Assembly: GCA_019239975.1 (NCBI GenBank)
Contig: JAFAZE010000166.1
Span: 23,560 to 87,559 of the forward strand
Length of the DNA: 64,000 nucleotides
Origin: Streptosporangiaceae bacterium
GTDB taxonomy: Bacteria > Actinomycetota > Actinomycetes > Streptosporangiales > Streptosporangiaceae
Direction: 5' to 3'
Of this stretch, positions 33,855 through 42,691 are shown in pieces. Under the pieces are notes generated by a model, which was given only the letters and a program-made list of their open reading frames with translations, ran no database searches and had not been told where the DNA came from. The position numbers and the translations under genes were made by a program. How positions within the stretch are numbered: the stretch's first letter is position 1; every line of letters begins with the position of its first letter.

Positions 33855-34874
33855 ATGATCGCTGGCGGTTCGCCCGGGCCCGGCGAGACCGTTGCGGGCG
33901 CCGGGGAGCGGGGGCTGATCGCCGCGCTGGCGGCGCGCCTGCCGCCCGGCCCGCGCACGCGGGTCGGCATCGGTGACGACGCCGCGGTTCTCGGCACCCC
34001 GGACGGCAGCGTGGTGGCGACGGTCGACCTGCTGCTCGAGGGCAGGCACTTCCTGCTGGACTGGTCGTCGGCCGCCGACATCGGCCACAAGGCGGCGGCG
34101 CGCAGCCTGGCGGACGTCGCCGCCATGGGAGCGGCGCCGTCCGCGCTCCTCGTCGGGCTGGGCATACCCGGCTCGCTCCCGGCCCGGTGGGCGCTGGACC
34201 TCGCGTCGGGGCTGGCGGAGGAGTGCGCGCGGGCCGGTGCCGCCGTCGTCGGCGGCGACACCGCCGCGGCGGACTCGGTGGTCCTCTCGGTGACCGGGCT
34301 CGGCGATCTCGCCGGCCGGGCGCCGGTGACGCGGTCCGGCGCGCGTGCCGGCGATGTGCTTGCGGTCGCCGGCGCGCTCGGCCGTGCCGCGGCGGGCTAC
34401 GCCCTGCTGGCCGCGGCCGTGCCGGGCTTCCCGGAGCTGGTCGCCGCGCACCTGCGCCCGCGGCCGCCGTACGAGGCCGGCCCCGAGGCGGCCGCCCTGG
34501 GCGCCACGTCCATGATCGATGTCAGCGACGGCCTCGTCGCCGACCTGGGCCACATCGCGCGGGCGAGCGGGGTGTCGATCGGCGTCGAAACCGCGAGGCT
34601 GGATGTGGGGGAACCGCTCGGGGAAGCCGCTCGCGCCGTGGCCGCATCCCGCCCTTCATCATCGGGAACGGGCGCCGGTACCCCCGGAGGCGATCTCTCT
34701 CCCCTGGCGTGGCTGCTGACCGGAGGCGAGGATCACGCCCTGGCCGCCACGTTCCCGCCAGGGGTGGCTCTGCCGCCGCGCTGGCGCGTCATCGGGACGG
34801 TCCTTCCCGGCGCCGGGGTGCTCGTGGACGGCAGCCCCTACGCCGGCCCGGGCGGCTGGGAGCACTTCCGCTAG
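33855..34874 (+). CDS. thiL: thiamine-monophosphate kinase
   Basis: The 339-residue PurM-like ATPase phosphorylates thiamine monophosphate to the active diphosphate. It has VGIGDDAAVL (metal-binding Asp pair), VATVDLLLEGRHFLLDW, DIGHKAAARSLADVAAMGA, VVGGDTAAADSVVLSVTGLG and MIDVSDGLVADLGHIA. The C-terminus shows LLTGGEDHALAATFP. ATG 33855 follows GGGGGAGGC closely; the spacing is short. The SSSGTGAGTPGGDLSPLAWL stretch is a mildly expanded loop. It converges with rpmB, with seven bases between stops. Confidence 0.95.
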   Translation: MIAGGSPGPGETVAGAGERGLIAALAARLPPGPRTRVGIGDDAAVLGTPDGSVVATVDLLLEGRHFLLDWSSAADIGHKAAARSLADVAAMGAAPSALLVGLGIPGSLPARWALDLASGLAEECARAGAAVVGGDTAAADSVVLSVTGLGDLAGRAPVTRSGARAGDVLAVAGALGRAAAGYALLAAAVPGFPELVAAHLRPRPPYEAGPEAAALGATSMIDVSDGLVADLGHIARASGVSIGVETARLDVGEPLGEAARAVAASRPSSSGTGAGTPGGDLSPLAWLLTGGEDHALAATFPPGVALPPRWRVIGTVLPGAGVLVDGSPYAGPGGWEHFR

Positions 34875-34881
34875 ATCAGGA

Positions 34882-35067
34882 TTACCTCGATACCTTGCCT
34901 GCTTTGATGCAGGAGGTGCACACGCTGAGGCGCTTGTGCGTGCCGCCCACGACCGCGCGGACGGTCTGGATGTTGGGGTTCCAGCGGCGGCGGGTGCGGC
35001 GGTGCGAGTGCGAGATATTGTTGCCGAAGCCCGGCCCCTTGCCGCATACGTCGCAGACGGAAGCCAC
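34882..35067 (-). CDS. rpmB: 50S ribosomal protein L28
   Basis: The 61-residue protein begins MASVCDVCGKGPGFGNNISHSH, has RRTRRRWNPNIQTVRA, and ends RLSVCTSCIKAGKVSR. The two Cys pairs (CDVC and CTSC) mark the zinc-binding form. GTG 35067 with TGGAGCAACC upstream is chosen; the open frame beyond it crosses repeats. It is divergent from recG, as in other actinobacteria. Confidence 0.97.
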   Translation of the reverse strand: MASVCDVCGKGPGFGNNISHSHRRTRRRWNPNIQTVRAVVGGTHKRLSVCTSCIKAGKVSR

Positions 35068-35178
35068 GGTTGCTCCATTGGTCGGATTACGTTCAGGGTT
35101 GGCGCTGCGTCCGCGCAGCGCGAACCAGGCAGCCGTCAGAGCATATCCGACCGCCCGCCCGTGCGCGAACCGCCCGCC

Positions 35179-35238
35179 GGGCACACCCCGTATCCAGCGC
35201 CATCGCCCGCGGGCACACCCCGTATCCAGCGCCATCGC
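35179..35238. repeat. 28-bp direct repeat in the rpmB-recG divergent region
   Basis: Two identical 28-base blocks (35179-35206 and 35211-35238, starting GGGCACACCCCGTATCCAGC) are separated by four bases. They occupy the 243-base region between the divergent rpmB and recG starts and could contain promoter or operator elements for both. Confidence 0.9.
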
Positions 35239-35310
35239 GGGGCCAGAGGGACCCTGGGCACCCTGAGTTCCTGCATTTCCATTCGCATCTCCAGCATCTT
35301 GGAGAGCAGA

Positions 35311-37641
35311 ATGTCGGCGGTGGCTCTTATGCTGCGCTGTGTGACCACCCTGCGCGAATCGCTGGCCCGGCCGCTGGGGCAGAAGACGAGCACCGTGCTC
35401 GCCGGCGTCTTCGGCCTGTACTCGGCCGGCGACCTGCTGCGGCACTACCCGCGCCGGTACTTCACCCGCGGTGAGCTGACCGATCTCGCCTCGCTGCGCG
35501 ACGGCGATCACGTCACCGTGCTCGCCCGGGTCGCGACGGTGAGCAAGATCCCGATGCGGAACCGGCGCTCGGACCGGATCGAGGCGATCGTCACCGACGG
35601 CACCGCCAAGGTCGTGCTCGCGTTCTTCCACAATCCCGGGTACTGGATGAAGGTGCTGCGGCCGGGGCAGCTGGGCCTGTTCGCGGGGGAGGTGTCAACG
35701 TTCCGCGGCAGGCGCCAGTTCATCCACCCCGACTTCGAGCTGCTGCCGGATGTAGCCGACGACGGCGTCGCCGGCGAGCTCGCCGCCGAGTACGCGACCG
35801 AGCTCATCCCGGTGTACCCGGCGAGCCGGAAGATCAGCTCATGGCAGATCGCCAAGGCGATCAGGATCGTGCTCGACACGCTGGAAGCGGGGGAGGACCC
35901 GCTCCCGGCGGAGCTGCGCGAGCGGCACGGGCTGTGCGGGCGGGCCGAGGCCATCCACGCCATCCACAAGCCGCTGGACCAGGCGGACATCCACCGGGCG
36001 AAGGACCGCCTCAAATGGGACGAGGCGTTCATCATGCAGGCCGCCCTCGCCCAGCGGCGGCTGGCCGCCGCCGCGATGCCCGCGGTGCCGCGGCCGCCTG
36101 TGCCGGACGGGATCGCGGCGGAGTTCGACAAGCGGCTGCCGTTCACGCTGACCAAGGGGCAGCAGGCCGTCGGTGAGACGATCGCCGCCGACCTGTCCTG
36201 CGCCTACCCGATGAACCGGCTCCTGCAGGGCGAGGTCGGGTCGGGCAAGACCGTGGTGGCGGTCAGGGCCATGCTGCAGGTGGTGGACGCGGGCGGGCAG
36301 GCCGCGCTGCTCGCGCCCACCGAGGTGCTGGCGCAGCAGCACTACCGCAGCATCACCGCGATGCTCGGCCCGCTCGCGGAGGCCGGGCAGCTCGGGGCGG
36401 CGCCGCACGCGACGCGGGTGGCGCTGCTCACCGGCTCGGTAGGCGCGGCGGCCCGCCGCTCGGCCCTGGCCGACGCGTTCACCGGGGACGCCGGGATCCT
36501 CATCGGCACCCATGCCCTGCTCGAAGACCGGGTTCAGTTCGCGGACCTCGGCCTGGTGGTCATCGACGAGCAGCACAGGTTCGGCGTCGAGCAGCGCGAC
36601 GCGCTGCGCGAGAAGGCCGCGGAAGCCCGGCCGCACGTGCTCGTCATGACGGCGACGCCGATCCCGCGGACGGTGGCGATGACCGTGTTCGGTGACCTGG
36701 AGGTCTCGACGCTCTCCGAGCTGCCGTCCGGGCGCTCGGTCATCGCGACCCACGTGGTGCCGGCCGCCGACCGGCCCAGGTACCTGGAGCGGGCCTGGGA
36801 GCGGGTCAGGGAGGAGGTCTCGGCGGGCAGGCAGGCGTACGTGGTCTGCCCGCGCATCGGGGGCGACGAGCCGGCCGAAGACGACGCGGCGGCCGGTGAG
36901 GCGGGGGGCGGCGCCGCGGGGGAGGACGGCGGCCAGCTCGATGCCGGGCCCCTGGACGCCGGTCCCCTGGACGCCGGGCTGCTGGATGCCGGGCTGCTGG
37001 ACGCGGAGGCCGCCGGCGCCGCGCGGCGGCCGCCGCTCGCCGTTCTCGACGTGGCGCCGGAGCTCGCGGCCGGCCCGCTGTCCGGGATGCGGGTGGAGGT
37101 GCTGCACGGCCGCCTGCACCCGGACGACAAGGACCGCATCATGCTGGCGTTCTCCGCCGGGCAGATCGACGTGCTCGTGGCGACGAGCGTCATCGAGGTG
37201 GGCGTGGACGTGCCCAACGCCACGGTGATGGTGGTCATGGATGCCGAACGGTTCGGGGTTTCCCAGCTTCACCAGCTTCGCGGCAGGGTTGGCCGCGGCT
37301 CCGCACCTGGCCTGTGCCTGCTGGTGACGGACAGCCCGGAAGGCAGCCCGGCGCGGGACCGGCTGGACGCGGTCGCCGCGACCGTCGACGGCTTCAAGCT
37401 GTCCCGGCTCGACCTGGAGCAGCGCAGGGAGGGCGACGTGCTCGGCGCGGCGCAGGCGGGGCGCCAGTCCAGCCTGAAGCTGCTCAGGCTGCTGGCCGAC
37501 GAGGACCTGATCGCCCTGGCCAGAGAGGAGGCCACCGCGGTGGTCGGGGCTGATCCGGCGCTGCTGGGTCATCCGGCGCTCGCCGTCGCGATCGACGAGC
37601 TGCTCGGCCCGCGGCGCGCCGAGTTCCTGGACAAGAGCTGA
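35311..37641 (+). CDS. recG: ATP-dependent DNA helicase RecG
   Basis: The 776-residue helicase remodels stalled forks and branched DNA. It has the N-terminal wedge (OB) domain with GRRQFIHPDFELLP. The SF2 motor follows: GEVGSGKTVVA (Walker A), LAPTEVLAQQH, VVIDEQHRFGVEQR (DEQH box), MTATPIPRT, VATSVIEVGVDVPNATVMVVMDAERFG and QLRGRVGRG. Between motor lobes, residues ~520-570 form an acidic Gly/Ala/Asp-Leu insert encoded by 15-base repeats (36934-37008; LDAGP/LDAGL). This makes the protein longer than usual (~690-730). ATG 35311 is supported by TTGGAGAGCAGA. rsmD starts 12 bases downstream. Confidence 0.95.
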   Translation: MSAVALMLRCVTTLRESLARPLGQKTSTVLAGVFGLYSAGDLLRHYPRRYFTRGELTDLASLRDGDHVTVLARVATVSKIPMRNRRSDRIEAIVTDGTAKVVLAFFHNPGYWMKVLRPGQLGLFAGEVSTFRGRRQFIHPDFELLPDVADDGVAGELAAEYATELIPVYPASRKISSWQIAKAIRIVLDTLEAGEDPLPAELRERHGLCGRAEAIHAIHKPLDQADIHRAKDRLKWDEAFIMQAALAQRRLAAAAMPAVPRPPVPDGIAAEFDKRLPFTLTKGQQAVGETIAADLSCAYPMNRLLQGEVGSGKTVVAVRAMLQVVDAGGQAALLAPTEVLAQQHYRSITAMLGPLAEAGQLGAAPHATRVALLTGSVGAAARRSALADAFTGDAGILIGTHALLEDRVQFADLGLVVIDEQHRFGVEQRDALREKAAEARPHVLVMTATPIPRTVAMTVFGDLEVSTLSELPSGRSVIATHVVPAADRPRYLERAWERVREEVSAGRQAYVVCPRIGGDEPAEDDAAAGEAGGGAAGEDGGQLDAGPLDAGPLDAGLLDAGLLDAEAAGAARRPPLAVLDVAPELAAGPLSGMRVEVLHGRLHPDDKDRIMLAFSAGQIDVLVATSVIEVGVDVPNATVMVVMDAERFGVSQLHQLRGRVGRGSAPGLCLLVTDSPEGSPARDRLDAVAATVDGFKLSRLDLEQRREGDVLGAAQAGRQSSLKLLRLLADEDLIALAREEATAVVGADPALLGHPALAVAIDELLGPRRAEFLDKS

Positions 37642-37653
37642 CACACTTGGAGC

Positions 37654-38232
37654 ATGACTCGGGTCATCGCGGGGGAGGCCGGCGGACGCCGGCTGGCCGT
37701 GCCCGGCGGCATGGCCACCCGGCCGACCAGCGATCGCGGGCGCGAAGCCCTGTTCGCCACCGTGACGTCCGCCGTCGGCGGCCTCGCCGGGACCCGGGTG
37801 CTCGACCTGTACGCGGGATCCGGCGCGCTGGGGCTCGAGGCGCTCTCCCGCGGCGCGGCGGATGTGCTGATGGTCGAGTCCGCCGCCCGTGCGGTCCAGG
37901 TGATCAGGGCCAACATCGCCGCCGTCGGGCTGCCCGGTGCGCGGGTGGCGGCCGGCCGGGTGGAGCGCGTGCTGGCGCGCCCGTCCGCCGAGCGCTACGA
38001 CATCGTCTTCGCGGACCCGCCGTACGCACTCGCGGACGCGGCGGTGACGCGGATGCTGAGCCAGCTGCTGGCCGGAGGGTGGCTGGCCCCGGGCGCCCTG
38101 GTGATCGTCGAGCGCGCCACCAGGTCCGGCCCGGTGGAATGGCCGGCCGGGTACGAGCGGGGTGAGGCGCGCCGGTACGGCGAGGCGACCTTCTGGTACG
38201 GTCGCGTAGCGCATCGCATCAACGAGGAGTGA
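37654..38232 (+). CDS. rsmD: 16S rRNA (guanine(966)-N2)-methyltransferase
   Basis: The 192-residue SAM-dependent enzyme has MTRVIAGEAGGRRLAVP, RPTSDRGREALFATV, VLDLYAGSGALGLEALSRGA (SAM motif I) and the catalytic FADPPYAL. It lies between recG and coaD as in most actinobacteria. Its last codons overlap the coaD ribosome site. Confidence 0.96.
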   Translation: MTRVIAGEAGGRRLAVPGGMATRPTSDRGREALFATVTSAVGGLAGTRVLDLYAGSGALGLEALSRGAADVLMVESAARAVQVIRANIAAVGLPGARVAAGRVERVLARPSAERYDIVFADPPYALADAAVTRMLSQLLAGGWLAPGALVIVERATRSGPVEWPAGYERGEARRYGEATFWYGRVAHRINEE

Positions 38233-38237
38233 TACGC

Positions 38238-38717
38238 GTGCATCGAGTGGTGTGCCCCGGTTCGTTCGATCCCGTGACCAACGGGCATCTCGACATCGTC
38301 GGCAGGGCCGCCGGGCTCTACGACGAGGTCGTCGTCGCGGTGCTCGTCAACATCACCAAGCGCAGCCTGTTCACCGTGGACGAGCGCGTCGAGATGCTCC
38401 GGGAGGTGACCCGTGGTTACGGCAACGTGCGGATCGAGCGTTTCCACGGCCTTCTCGTGGACTTCTGCGCGGCCAACGGCATCACCGCGGTGGTCAAGGG
38501 CCTGCGGGCCGTCAGCGACTTCGAGTACGAGATGCAGATGGCGCAGATGAACTACCGGATGGCGAAGGTCGAGACGCTGTTCATGACCACCAATCCGCTG
38601 TACTCGTTCCTGAGCTCCAGCCTGGTCAAGGAGATAGCCAGGTATGGGGGGGACGTCAGCGGGCTGGTGCCGGAGCCCGTTCTCGCCCGGCTGCGCGCCC
38701 GCCTGGCGGAGACGTAA
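38238..38717 (+). CDS. coaD: phosphopantetheine adenylyltransferase
   Basis: The 159-residue nucleotidyltransferase makes dephospho-CoA. It has VVCPGSFDPVTNGHLDIV (T/HxGH motif), KGLRAVSDFEYEMQMAQMN and the ISSTxxKE-type sequence SSSLVKEIARYGGDVSG. GTG 38238 is preferred over GTG 38229 because GAGGAG (38224-38229) lies eight bases upstream and the length then matches the family. Confidence 0.96.
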   Translation: MHRVVCPGSFDPVTNGHLDIVGRAAGLYDEVVVAVLVNITKRSLFTVDERVEMLREVTRGYGNVRIERFHGLLVDFCAANGITAVVKGLRAVSDFEYEMQMAQMNYRMAKVETLFMTTNPLYSFLSSSLVKEIARYGGDVSGLVPEPVLARLRARLAET

Positions 38718-38853
38718 CCGTGTCTTCCCCGCTCGCCTCCGGGCTCGCGGTCCTTTCTCCGCACGGTGCCCGCGGATCCGCCGAGTTGGGAATAACGCGA
38801 GCCGCCGGTAGGCTAATCGGTCGGTTGAGACCATCCCGACACGGTAAACTTTG

Positions 38854-39441
38854 ATGTCGAACGTATACGGAAAACACGTCACCCACGAAGCCTCCCCCCA
38901 GGATTTCGTGTTTGACACGCGGCCTCTCGGCCGTCAGCCCGGCTCGTTTCGCGATGAGACCCGGACGGTGCCCGCGCCTTCCGGCCTCGGTGCCGGGCTG
39001 GTGTGGGTGCCTGCTGGCGCAGAGGTTGTGCTTGAAGTGCGCTTTGAGGCGGTGACCGAGGGGGTACTGGTCACCGGCTCGGCGATCGCGCCGCTGGCGG
39101 GCGAGTGCGCGCGGTGCCTGGATTCGCTGACTTCGTCGGCGGAGGTCAGCTTCCAGGAGCTGTACCGTTACCAGGCGGATCCGGACGATCCGGGCGACGA
39201 CGAGGACCGGTTCCTCGACGGTGACCGGCTCGACCTGGAACCGGCTTTCCGTGACGCCGTGGTACTGGCGCTTCCGCTGTCGCCACTGTGTCGCGAGGAC
39301 TGCCCGGGACTGTGTGCCGAGTGCGGCGCCCGGCTGGCGGACGCGGGTCCGCTCCACGGGCACGACGGCGAGGTGGACCCCAGGTGGGGCCCGCTTCGCG
39401 GACTTGATGTATCCGACGTAGCAGAGCGACAGGAGGGCTGA
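38854..39441 (+). CDS. YceD family protein (DUF177), linked to L32
   Basis: The 195-residue product has the DUF177/YceD core: VWVPAGAEVVLEVRFEAVTEGVLVTGSAIAPLAGECARCLDSL and the acidic YQADPDDPGDDED. It ends with two Cys pairs (PLCREDCPGLCAECGARL) just before the stop. These proteins regularly precede rpmF and have been linked to 23S rRNA and ribosome assembly; the molecular role is not settled. The rpmF start follows one base after the stop. ATG 38854 is chosen; TTG 38851 directly precedes it. No clear ribosome site is present. Confidence 0.92.
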   Translation: MSNVYGKHVTHEASPQDFVFDTRPLGRQPGSFRDETRTVPAPSGLGAGLVWVPAGAEVVLEVRFEAVTEGVLVTGSAIAPLAGECARCLDSLTSSAEVSFQELYRYQADPDDPGDDEDRFLDGDRLDLEPAFRDAVVLALPLSPLCREDCPGLCAECGARLADAGPLHGHDGEVDPRWGPLRGLDVSDVAERQEG

Positions 39442-39442
39442 G

Positions 39443-39619
39443 GTGGCGGTTCCCAAGCGCAGGATGTCACGCAGCAACACCCGATCGAGACGGGCCCAGT
39501 GGAAGACGGCGGTGCCCACACTGGTGAGCTGCCCGCAGTGTCACAGCCCAAAGCTGCCGCATGTCGCGTGCCCGACCTGCGGAACCTACCGGCGCCGCCA
39601 GGTCATCACGCCGTCCTGA
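39443..39619 (+). CDS. rpmF: 50S ribosomal protein L32
   Basis: The 58-residue protein starts (GTG) AVPKRRMSRSNTRSRRAQW. It has the zinc ribbon Cys residues 30, 33, 43 and 46 in SCPQCH and ACPTCGTY, and ends RRRQVITPS. AGGAGGGCTGAG lies directly upstream, inside the yceD stop. A 15-base tandem duplication (GCCGTCCTGAGACAT) begins at the stop codon. Confidence 0.97.
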   Translation: MAVPKRRMSRSNTRSRRAQWKTAVPTLVSCPQCHSPKLPHVACPTCGTYRRRQVITPS

Positions 39620-39716
39620 GACATGCCGTCCTGAGACATGGGGGGCGTGCCGTGGACGCGATGCGGGAATGAAGCGTTCCGGCGGACCCGACGTCAGAGC
39701 TTTTGGAGGAAGCGCC

Positions 39717-40559
39717 GTGAGCGTCGTCAGCGGTCGAGGCTACGACGGGGAGGTAACCATCGCGCGGGACCCCTCCGAGCTTCCGGCTGCTCTCGGCGTG
39801 CAGATCAGCGCCGAGTCGCTGGAGCGTGCGCTGACGCACCGGTCCTATGCGTACGAGAACGGCGGCCTGCCCACGAACGAGCGGCTGGAGTTCCTCGGTG
39901 ACTCGGTGCTCGGGCTCGTGGTGACGGACACGCTGTTCCGCGGCTACCCGAACCTCCTCGAGGGCCAGCTCGCGAAGCTCCGCGCGGCCGTGGTCCAGAT
40001 GGGTGCGCTCGCCGGGGTGGCGCGCGAGCTGAATCTGGGCGCCTATATCCGGCTCGGCCGCGGCGAGGAGGGGACGGGCGGCAGGGACAAGCCGTCGATC
40101 CTCGCCGACACGCTTGAGGCCGTGATCGGCGCGATCTACATGGACCGCGGCCTCGTTGAGGCGAGCGAGCTGGTGCACCGGCTTTTCGACCCGGTCATCA
40201 AGCGCTCCGCCAGCCTGGGCGCCGGCCTGGACTGGAAGACCTCGCTGCAGGAGCTCACCGCCGTCGAGATGCTCGGCGTGCCGGAGTACCAGGTCGAGGA
40301 GAGCGGCCCGGATCACCAGAAGTCCTTCCGCGCCGTGGTGAAGGTCGCGGGTAAGATCCTCGGCTCGGGCGAGGGGCGCTCGAAGAAGGCCGCCGAGCAG
40401 GAGGCGGCCCAGGCGGCGTGGCGCGCGATCAACGCGGAGACCGCCGTCGCTGACGACCAGAGCGCAGCCGCGGGGGACCAGCCCCAGCGGCCGGAGGACC
40501 GCGCCAGCCGCGCGGTGCCGAGGCCGGCGACTCCGCAGGACCCCTCGCGGGGACGCTAG
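39717..40559 (+). CDS. rnc: ribonuclease III
   Basis: The 280-residue enzyme cleaves double-stranded RNA in rRNA and mRNA processing. The catalytic domain has LTHRSYAYENGG, the signature NERLEFLGDSVLGLV and LADTLEAVIGAIYMDRG, with the essential Asp/Glu. The dsRNA-binding domain follows (DWKTSLQELTA to GEGRSKKAAEQEAAQAAW). A 40-residue Gln/Asp/Pro-rich tail is present. GTG 39717 is chosen for the strong GGAGGAAGCGCC; earlier in-frame starts encode no conserved sequence. Confidence 0.96.
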   Translation: MSVVSGRGYDGEVTIARDPSELPAALGVQISAESLERALTHRSYAYENGGLPTNERLEFLGDSVLGLVVTDTLFRGYPNLLEGQLAKLRAAVVQMGALAGVARELNLGAYIRLGRGEEGTGGRDKPSILADTLEAVIGAIYMDRGLVEASELVHRLFDPVIKRSASLGAGLDWKTSLQELTAVEMLGVPEYQVEESGPDHQKSFRAVVKVAGKILGSGEGRSKKAAEQEAAQAAWRAINAETAVADDQSAAAGDQPQRPEDRASRAVPRPATPQDPSRGR

Positions 40560-40574
40560 GCGGGCCGGATAACC

Positions 40575-41726
40575 GTGCCGGAACTGCCAGAGGTCGAGAC
40601 TGTCCGCAGGGGGCTGGAACGCCATGTCGTCGGCCGCAGGGTCGAGACGGCCGAGGTGCTGCACCCGCGGGCGGTGAGGCGTGACCCAGGAGGCCCGGCC
40701 GGCTTCGCGGCCGCGGTGACCGGCCGCCTGTTCACCAGCGCCGAGCGCAGGGGAAAGTACCTCTGGCTGACGACGGACGACGGCGAGGCGCTGCTCGCGC
40801 ACCTCGGCATGAGCGGCCAGCTGCTGGTGGGCCCGCCGGACCGGCCGCTGTCCCCGCATGTCCGGATCCGTTTCACGTTCACCGACGGCGGCCCCGACCT
40901 CCGGTTTACCGACCAGCGGACGTTCGGCCACATGACCCTGGTGCCGTTCGCTCCCGGGGCGCCCCTCGCGTCTGAGGCGGCCCCCTCTCCCGGGGCGCTC
41001 CCCGCTCCCGGGGCGACCCCCGCGTCCGAGGCGCCCCCTGCGTCCGAGGCGACCCCCGCGCCGAGCGTGGCCGCCTCCCCGGGCGTGGCCGCCCCCCCGA
41101 GCGTGGTCGTCCCCCCGAGCGTGGCTGCCCCCCCGAGCGTGGTCGTCCCCCCGAGCGCGGCAGGCCTGGTGACGATGACGGGCGTCGCACCCGTGCCGGA
41201 TGCCGTGCCGCCGCCCGACGTGATGACCGCACCGGGCACGCCGGTGTCCGTCCTGCTGCCCGCGCCGATCGCGCACATCGCGCCCGACCCCCTCGAGCCC
41301 GCCTTCGACGCGAAGGCGTTCGCCGGCCGGCTGGTGCGCCGCCACACCGGGATCAAGCGAGCCCTGCTCGACCAGTCCCTGATCAGCGGCGTCGGCAACA
41401 TTTACGCGGATGAGGCGCTGTGGCGCGCGAAGCTGCACTGGGCGCGCCCGACGGAGACACTCAGGCGCGGTGAGGTCACGCGGGTGCTGACCGCGGTCCA
41501 CGACGTCCTCTGCGACGCCCTGGGCGCCGGCGGGACGTCTTTCGACAGCCTGTACGTGAACGTGAACGGGGAAAGCGGCTTTTTCGACCGCTCGCTGGCT
41601 GTCTACGGGCGGGAGGGCCAGCCGTGCCCCAGGTGCGGCACGCCCATCAGGCGCGACCCGTTCATGAACCGCTCGGCGTACTCCTGCCCGCACTGCCAGC
41701 CGCGGCCGCGCCGGGCGCACCGGTGA
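40575..41726 (+). CDS. mutM: formamidopyrimidine-DNA glycosylase with a ~100-residue low-complexity insert
   Basis: The enzyme excises 8-oxoguanine and ring-opened purines. The N-terminal catalytic MPELPEVETVRRGLERH (Pro2, Glu3), the Lys in RRGKYLWL and HLGMSGQLL are intact. So are the helix-2-turn-helix GIKRALLDQSLISGVGNIYADEALW and the C-terminal zinc finger (CPRCGTPIRR and CPHC). The protein is 383 residues against ~285 usual. Residues ~128-228 are Pro/Ala/Ser/Val-rich, partly encoded by 18-base tandem repeats (41055-41165), and lie exactly in the linker between the two domains. The GTG start overlaps nothing; the stop overlaps acyP as GTGA. Confidence 0.95.
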   Translation: MPELPEVETVRRGLERHVVGRRVETAEVLHPRAVRRDPGGPAGFAAAVTGRLFTSAERRGKYLWLTTDDGEALLAHLGMSGQLLVGPPDRPLSPHVRIRFTFTDGGPDLRFTDQRTFGHMTLVPFAPGAPLASEAAPSPGALPAPGATPASEAPPASEATPAPSVAASPGVAAPPSVVVPPSVAAPPSVVVPPSAAGLVTMTGVAPVPDAVPPPDVMTAPGTPVSVLLPAPIAHIAPDPLEPAFDAKAFAGRLVRRHTGIKRALLDQSLISGVGNIYADEALWRAKLHWARPTETLRRGEVTRVLTAVHDVLCDALGAGGTSFDSLYVNVNGESGFFDRSLAVYGREGQPCPRCGTPIRRDPFMNRSAYSCPHCQPRPRRAHR

Positions 41727-42004
41727 GGCCGGTGCAAGCGCGCCTCACCGCCTGGGTCGACGGCCGTGTGCAGGGTGTCGGTTTTCGCTGGTGGGTCGGC
41801 CAGCGGGCGGAGGAACTCGGTCTCTCGGGCATCGCGACCAACCTGGACGACGGCCGCGTCGAGGTGATCGCCGAAGGCGACGAGCAGGCCTGCCGGGATC
41901 TGCTGGCCCTGCTCCGCGGCGGCGGCACCCCAGGCCGGGTCGCGCGGGTCACCGACCGCTGGGCGCGCCCCCAGGGCGGCTACCACGGCTTCGCCGCCCG
42001 CTGA
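41723..42004 (+). CDS. acyP: acylphosphatase
   Basis: The 93-residue protein has the acylphosphatase fold with the catalytic Arg in RVQGVGFRWWVGQRAEELGLSG and the catalytic Asn in TNLDDGRVEVIAEG. It hydrolyses acyl phosphates. GTG 41723 overlaps the mutM stop by four bases (GTGA), giving translational coupling. It closes the yceD-rpmF-rnc-mutM-acyP cluster. Confidence 0.95.
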   Translation: MRPVQARLTAWVDGRVQGVGFRWWVGQRAEELGLSGIATNLDDGRVEVIAEGDEQACRDLLALLRGGGTPGRVARVTDRWARPQGGYHGFAAR

Positions 42005-42047
42005 GCTGGGACCCCGATTTGCAACCGGAACAAAACGGGCAGCCGCC

Positions 42048-42100
42048 ATGATCATGGAATTTAGGGGTCATATACGACACCTTACTTTCCGCAATCATAA
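42048..42100. repeat. TATA-centred quasi-palindromic repeat, copy 3
   Basis: GGAATTTAGGGG and CACCTTACTTTCC arms flank TCATATACGA. It aligns base for base in spacing with the copies at 12.07 (minus strand) and 49.11 kb. It lies 44 bases after acyP. Confidence 0.7.
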
Positions 42101-42243
42101 GCCGTGGTGCTGATGTGGCCGATGTGCCCAGCAATGACCGCTGTCGGCGGGGCCGGTGTTGTTATCGAGGCTGGTATTGCTGACGTGGTGGGGTGGCGCC
42201 GGGCCGCTGGCGGCCCGCGGGTGCCGCTGCCGGATGGCGGCAC

Positions 42244-42304
42244 GTAGCGCCGTTGTGCGGGTCAGTAGCGCCGTTGCGGGTCAGTAGCGCCGTTGTGCGG
42301 GTCA
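42244..42304. repeat. 21-bp tandem repeat downstream of acyP
   Basis: Three units starting GTAGCGCCGTTG (42244-42264, 42265-42283 with a two-base deletion, 42284-42304) each end CGGGTCA. The 687-base gap 42005-42691 holds this, the palindromic repeat and a possible -10 (TAAGAT, 42544-42549) for the small gene that follows; I see no other gene. Confidence 0.85.
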
Positions 42305-42691
42305 TAGGCGGCATTGCGGTCCACGATCATGACGGTCGGCTGGCAGGATGGCGAACTACCGGCGGAGTGTCCAGGATCGCGTGGCACGGCGACCCCCTCC
42401 CCGCGCCCGGCGCGGTGTCCGGAGGGTAGGCGGTGCGATACGTGAGAACATGCGCGCGGAACGCGACACGCCCGGGCGCGCGGGCGGCCCAAAAAATCCC
42501 GCCGGAGGGGGCTGAGATGTCCCGGGCGCAGAGGTATATCTGGTAAGATAAGGGACATTAAGGGTGCCGAGCGGCTCTCAACTTGACCGGAAAACCTGAG
42601 GGTGGGACCCTGGTAACTGTTGATTGCGCGCTGCGGCGTGCGTATTGCGTGTGTGCCCACTCTGGTCACTCAGTGTGGAGGACCTTATACC

